NCBI GenBank assembly: GCA_903970285.1
Contig: CAJCHN010000144.1
Coordinates: 1-59,250 of the forward strand
Length of the DNA: 59,250 nt
Reading direction: 5' to 3'
Source: Rhodanobacteraceae bacterium
Lineage (GTDB): Bacteria > Acidobacteriota > Terriglobia > Terriglobales > Acidobacteriaceae
The translations under genes were made by a program, and so were the position numbers. Within the stretch, counting starts at the first letter, position 1. Each line of letters starts with the position of its first letter. Below, one piece after another: positions 56,084 to 59,250 of the stretch. The notes below the pieces were generated by a model. The model was not told the origin of the DNA, made no database searches, and saw only the letters and a list, made by a program, of their open reading frames with translations.

Positions 56084-58309
56084 ATGGATACATCCTCTGC
56101 AACCCAGGCGCTGCAAACTTACGGCCTCGCCGCCTTCGGCATCGGCATGCCGCAATTGGCGCAGGACTGGGTTCCCGACGGCTCGACAGCAGGCTATTCC
56201 GTTTCGGACTCGGCCGATCCGACGGGTGATCCTTTCAAGATCACCGAGAGCGGAGCCAACTGGGCCGCGCCCCTGACCACCGCCTTCGTCGTCCTCGACA
56301 CCACCAAGGGCCAGACGCTGCCTGTCACGCTGCTGGGTTTCGACGGTACCGCCCAGAACCAGAGCGGCGTGCTGCTGACGGTGCTCGAAGCGGTGTGGCT
56401 GCGGCTGAACTGGCTGTACGCGCAGGCGCTTGAGACCGCACCCTCAGGCAACACACGGCCCGAACGCGCGCTGGGCCTGCCCTACCGCCAGGTTCCACGC
56501 TATTTCTTCTATCCGGGCCAGACCATCACCAACCAGACGGAAGGCCTGGCCGAAGCGCAGGCCGATCTTGGCTTCAGCGGGGACCTCTACATCTACGACA
56601 ATGACGGCCTGCCGATCGACCCGATCGCCGTGATGAGCGCCTTCAATGCGCTGATGATGAAATTCCAACTGCTTCAGACCGGTACGGCCACGAGCACGCC
56701 GGCGCTCGGCAACAGCCTGACCACGCTACTGGCCACGGCGGACGTGCAGCTTCGGCTGGTGAACCCGGACGGAAGCCCCTATACGGGCACAGCTCTCACC
56801 AATGTCACGCCGCTCACCGGCGGACCCACAGCCGGGCTCAATACCATAACGGCCGCCGGCACAGCGGTCACGGTGCAGGCGGTCTCGAGCGGTTTTACGC
56901 AGGACGACCGAGACCGTGTCGTCTTCGGGCCGGCGAATGGACGCCTGTCTGACACGTTTACACCGCCAGGATTGCCCAGCGGCACCACGCTGCAGCGCGA
57001 TTTTTATACGTTGCGCGTCGTGGGGCTGACGCATTACCTGATCGGCTCCGTCCCTGATGCCGACCCAAGCTCGCAGTGTCAGCCGCCGCCCGACGTGCGC
57101 GTTCACGAAGCGATAACGTTTTTGAACAACGGCAACGATGTGATGGGGGCCGTGGGCAGCGTGTTGACTGCGACCGCGAGTCCGGCGCTTGCGGTGGCGC
57201 AGCAACTCGACGGAACCTTCGCCCTGCCTGCGGCGCCGGGAACCCAGGCGCAGTGGCCGGCGTTTCCGAACAACGCAACTGTACCATCCAATCCCGCCCT
57301 TTCAGTGACGCTGCCGGCCTCGCTGACGATTACCGCAGCCTGGTTCAATGCCGCCGCGTCCGACTACACCAAACTCGACGTGGTGGTCACCATCAGCGGT
57401 TTTCCGACAGCGGCCACCGCATCCACCAGCAGCCTGGTCGGCGCCTGGATACGTCTTTACACCCGTCTCTTCGGGCTGGATGCGGTGCAACAGCGCGGCG
57501 ATGGGCAGGGCCGCGCAGTGCCGGCAACCGGCGCCATTTCCGTCTACCTGACCGACCCGCTTGGATTGAAGAACATTCCCAATCCAGGGCAACCGGCCAG
57601 CGCGATCCAGGTGCCGCAAAAGGCGACACTGAACTTCGACATGATCGTGGTTCTGCCCAGCAATCCTCCTGACCAGCTGGCGCGCATTTACGGTGGGCTT
57701 TCCGCCAACATCGGCGCGGGCCCCGCGCCCGCCATCACGCCACCGTTCGCCCCTGGCTCCAACCCGTCGACCGCCAGCGCGACGCTGGGCGGGGTCTCAA
57801 ACTCCGGAATTCTCGGGCTGGGCAAGGCGCCCACGTTTTCTCCGCCTGCGTCGGTCACCGGCTGGCTGGATGCGCTGACCGGGGATGGCAACCCGCGCGA
57901 CGCCCCGCGGCTGCCGACCATGGCTCGCCGCGAGTTGCTGGTGGCGGGCCGAACTTCGAGCCAGTCGGCGAACCAGTGGACCGGCGTAATCGCCGGCGGA
58001 CGCCTCGCGCCCGAGGCAGTCTGCGCACTGCCGCGGCTGGGCGAGCCCGGAGGATACGGCGGGCGCGAGACCATCGTCACCGGCGTCACTTCCAGCGGTG
58101 GACGCATCGCGTACGACATCGCCCGCCATGCGCTGCGCCGCGCACAAAGCATCATCGACCGGCTGCCGACGCTGGCCGAGAACGCGTGGTCGCTGCCGGC
58201 CGAGCCCGCCGTGGTCGCTGCCGGGCAGCAGCCATCGGGCGCCAGCGGCACCTTGGCCGGAGCGCTGCTGCAGAACATCAGCCCGTTCTGCTGTGAGTAC
58301 ACAAGATAA
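56084..58309 (+). CDS. Large protein, third of the giant-gene module (741 residues)
   Basis: Family not recognised. I chose ATG 56084 (GGAAGGA upstream); the longer frame from 55733 overlaps the previous gene and gives an Arg/Pro-rich shadow sequence. No signal peptide is present (MDTSSATQALQTYGLAAFG). The body is beta-rich with Ala/Thr/Gly/Pro-rich linkers and a Gly/Ala/Pro segment before a more helical C-terminal part (RRELLVAGRTSSQ, RIAYDIARHALRRAQSIID). It ends with two adjacent cysteines (NISPFCCEYTR). It follows the second large gene after 46 bases and is followed by a strong hairpin. Confidence 0.8.
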   Translation: MDTSSATQALQTYGLAAFGIGMPQLAQDWVPDGSTAGYSVSDSADPTGDPFKITESGANWAAPLTTAFVVLDTTKGQTLPVTLLGFDGTAQNQSGVLLTVLEAVWLRLNWLYAQALETAPSGNTRPERALGLPYRQVPRYFFYPGQTITNQTEGLAEAQADLGFSGDLYIYDNDGLPIDPIAVMSAFNALMMKFQLLQTGTATSTPALGNSLTTLLATADVQLRLVNPDGSPYTGTALTNVTPLTGGPTAGLNTITAAGTAVTVQAVSSGFTQDDRDRVVFGPANGRLSDTFTPPGLPSGTTLQRDFYTLRVVGLTHYLIGSVPDADPSSQCQPPPDVRVHEAITFLNNGNDVMGAVGSVLTATASPALAVAQQLDGTFALPAAPGTQAQWPAFPNNATVPSNPALSVTLPASLTITAAWFNAAASDYTKLDVVVTISGFPTAATASTSSLVGAWIRLYTRLFGLDAVQQRGDGQGRAVPATGAISVYLTDPLGLKNIPNPGQPASAIQVPQKATLNFDMIVVLPSNPPDQLARIYGGLSANIGAGPAPAITPPFAPGSNPSTASATLGGVSNSGILGLGKAPTFSPPASVTGWLDALTGDGNPRDAPRLPTMARRELLVAGRTSSQSANQWTGVIAGGRLAPEAVCALPRLGEPGGYGGRETIVTGVTSSGGRIAYDIARHALRRAQSIIDRLPTLAENAWSLPAEPAVVAAGQQPSGASGTLAGALLQNISPFCCEYTR

Positions 58310-58412
58310 ATGACAGTGGCGGGATGTGGAGGGAAATGGCCGGATGTGCGCGTCTGGCGCGGGTTGGAGACGCTTTAGAGGGTTCAGGCGAGGTGTAGGA
58401 GATAAATGACAC

Positions 58413-58508
58413 TCCAAGTGCCATGGCATCTGGATGACGGGCTAAGTTGTTGATTCTGCGTTAGCGATCCAGATGCCATTTTGAATCCAAGTGCCATGGC
58501 ATCTGGAT
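58413..58508. repeat. 23-bp direct repeat pair with an inverted half-copy between them
   Basis: A 23-base unit containing the palindrome TGCCATGGCA occurs at 58413-58435 and 58486-58508. Between them ATCCAGATGCCAT (58467-58479) is the exact reverse complement of the last 13 bases of the unit. It can pair with either copy, so two mutually exclusive 13-bp stems are possible. Confidence 0.85.
58423..58479 (+). terminator. Strong hairpin, candidate terminator of the giant-gene module
   Basis: ATGGCATCTGGAT (58423-58435) pairs with ATCCAGATGCCAT (58467-58479), a perfect 13-bp stem. An inner 5-bp stem GCTAA/TTAGC extends it, and T4 overlaps and follows the stem end on the plus strand. It lies about 115 bases after the last large gene. 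Confidence 0.5.
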
Positions 58509-58616
58509 CAGCCGAAACGGTCGCCGGATGGCAAAAAACGGTCTACGCGCCAACTGGCGGCAAACCCATCCGCGCCCCGATGCGGTCCCCTTGGGCCACA
58601 AGGGTAATTCCCCAAT

Positions 58617-59250
58617 TTACGGTGCCACATTGGTGATGCCCGCCGACACCGCCACCAGTGTCGATCCGCTGACGGAGACGAACTGCTGTACCGCGCAGGT
58701 GCTTGCGGACATCGAACCAATCCCTGATACCCCACCATGAAACGCCGCTGGCCAGGTCCAGGTATAGGGTCCGCCTGTCGGAGGCTGGCAGATTTGGAAG
58801 GTCACCTGCTGCCCAGCCGCAATGCCGGTGATGGTCGGCGTCGTATTCGCGTTCAGCGTGATCGTTTGCAGTCCGTTGGTCGCCACCAATGCAGGAGTGG
58901 CCGAGGCGGTCACCGTCACCGGAGGAATCACCGTCTCCGGCGTGCTGACGGACCCCGTTGGCAGTACAGACATCAGACAACTCGAAGGAATCGTACCGAT
59001 GGAGGAGTGGATACCAGCGCAGATGAAGTTGCCGGTTTTGCTTCCCGAACCCTCCAGACTCAGCGTCAGCGATGCGCCAGAGGTGTCGATGATGCGCACG
59101 TTTTGAGATGAACCGTTACCAGTGATTGCAGGTGGGTAGCCGGTTCCCGCGCGACCGTTTAGAAACACGAAGGGGTGGTAGCCAAAGCTGGTGACAGAGC
59201 CGCCGTACGTGTTCATGAAGCCAGTTGAACTATCCCATCCCAACACTCCG
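58617..59250 (-). CDS. Surface or tail-fibre-like protein, C-terminal part (cut by window edge)
   Basis: The minus-strand frame runs from the right edge to the stop at 58617, at least 209 codons; the ATG at 59246 is only the first in view and the gene probably starts beyond the window. The protein is rich in Gly, Ser, Thr and beta-branched residues (SLTLSLEGSGSKTG, VIPPVTVTASATPAL, VTFQICQPPTGGPYTWTWPA) and ends GITNVAP. Such composition is typical of surface or phage tail-fibre-like proteins with knob domains. It is convergent with the giant-gene module. No function can be assigned. Confidence 0.65.
   Translation of the reverse strand, partial: GVLGWDSSTGFMNTYGGSVTSFGYHPFVFLNGRAGTGYPPAITGNGSSQNVRIIDTSGASLTLSLEGSGSKTGNFICAGIHSSIGTIPSSCLMSVLPTGSVSTPETVIPPVTVTASATPALVATNGLQTITLNANTTPTITGIAAGQQVTFQICQPPTGGPYTWTWPAAFHGGVSGIGSMSASTCAVQQFVSVSGSTLVAVSAGITNVAP

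Larger units (their letters stand above)
58310..58616. other. Intergenic repeat region after the giant-gene module
   Basis: No gene seen in these 307 bases between convergent genes. It holds a 23-bp direct repeat, an inverted 13-bp copy between the two repeats, and a 12-bp direct repeat (AGATAAATGACA at 58304-58315 and 58400-58411), the first copy spanning the stop codon of the last large gene. A weak hairpin with an A-run (T-run on the minus strand) at 58533-58559 may serve the right-edge gene. Confidence 0.7.

Noticed and set aside
45351..59250. A prophage or extracellular contractile injection system
   Set aside because: No sheath, tube, baseplate, AAA+ ATPase, terminase, capsid or integrase gene is present. 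The tail-fibre-like look of the right-edge gene alone is not enough.

Overview
The window reads as a chromosomal segment of a high-GC, Gram-negative soil bacterium, most likely Acidobacteriota of the Terriglobales/Acidobacteriaceae type (Granulicella, Edaphobacter or Terriglobus relatives). The evidence is the combination of two Oar-type TonB-dependent receptors with an N-terminal carboxypeptidase-regulatory-like domain, ASPIC/UnbV-FG-GAP (CRTAC1-like) secreted proteins, tandem Uma2 genes, many periplasmic TPR proteins, and an RpoB carrying an eight-cysteine insert near its N-terminus. The assignment comes from gene content, not from a database match.

Layout. (1) 1-6656, minus strand: the ribosomal/RNA polymerase operon rplA-rplJ-rplL-rpoB, with rpoB cut by the left edge and a good sigma70-type promoter just upstream of rplA; rplK and nusG are not upstream. 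(2) 6676-9038, minus: a small gene that looks broken at its N-terminus and three tandem Uma2-family genes. (3) 9088-14008, minus: a secreted nucleotide pyrophosphatase/phosphodiesterase-type enzyme and a TonB-dependent receptor. (4) 14184-18721, plus: a four-gene set of a solute-binding lipoprotein fused to a VWA domain, a second membrane-anchored solute-binding protein, a PspA/IM30 protein and a membrane/coiled-coil protein. (5) 18944-22638, plus: a parvulin-ASPIC/UnbV fusion protein coupled to a CusF-SCO1 fusion protein. (6) 22796-44771, mostly minus: an arabinan/hemicellulose utilisation region with a GH5-like enzyme, a GH51 arabinofuranosidase, two GH43 lipoproteins with Ig-like repeats, a TonB-dependent receptor, a histidine kinase/LuxR-type regulator pair, a sugar-binding lipoprotein, three TPR proteins and a second ASPIC/UnbV protein. 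(7) 45351-58309, plus: three consecutive very long genes (2411, 1152 and 741 codons) with no signal peptide and no function I recognise, behind one promoter candidate and ended by a strong hairpin. (8) 58617-right edge, minus: the C-terminal part of a Gly/Ser/Thr-rich surface or tail-fibre-like protein.

Working model. Region 6 would degrade arabinose-containing plant polymers outside or on the cell surface (GH43, GH51, GH5), import oligosaccharides through the TonB receptor, and sense them through the kinase or the sugar-binding lipoprotein. Region 4 looks like an envelope-stress or membrane-integrity module. Region 7 is the best candidate for an undescribed system: a surface or extracellular assembly of giant beta-rich proteins including an OmpA-like domain, Ig/FnIII-like modules, a polyproline hinge and repeated beta-sheet units. 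Most long opposite-strand reading frames here are GC-driven shadows and were left out.
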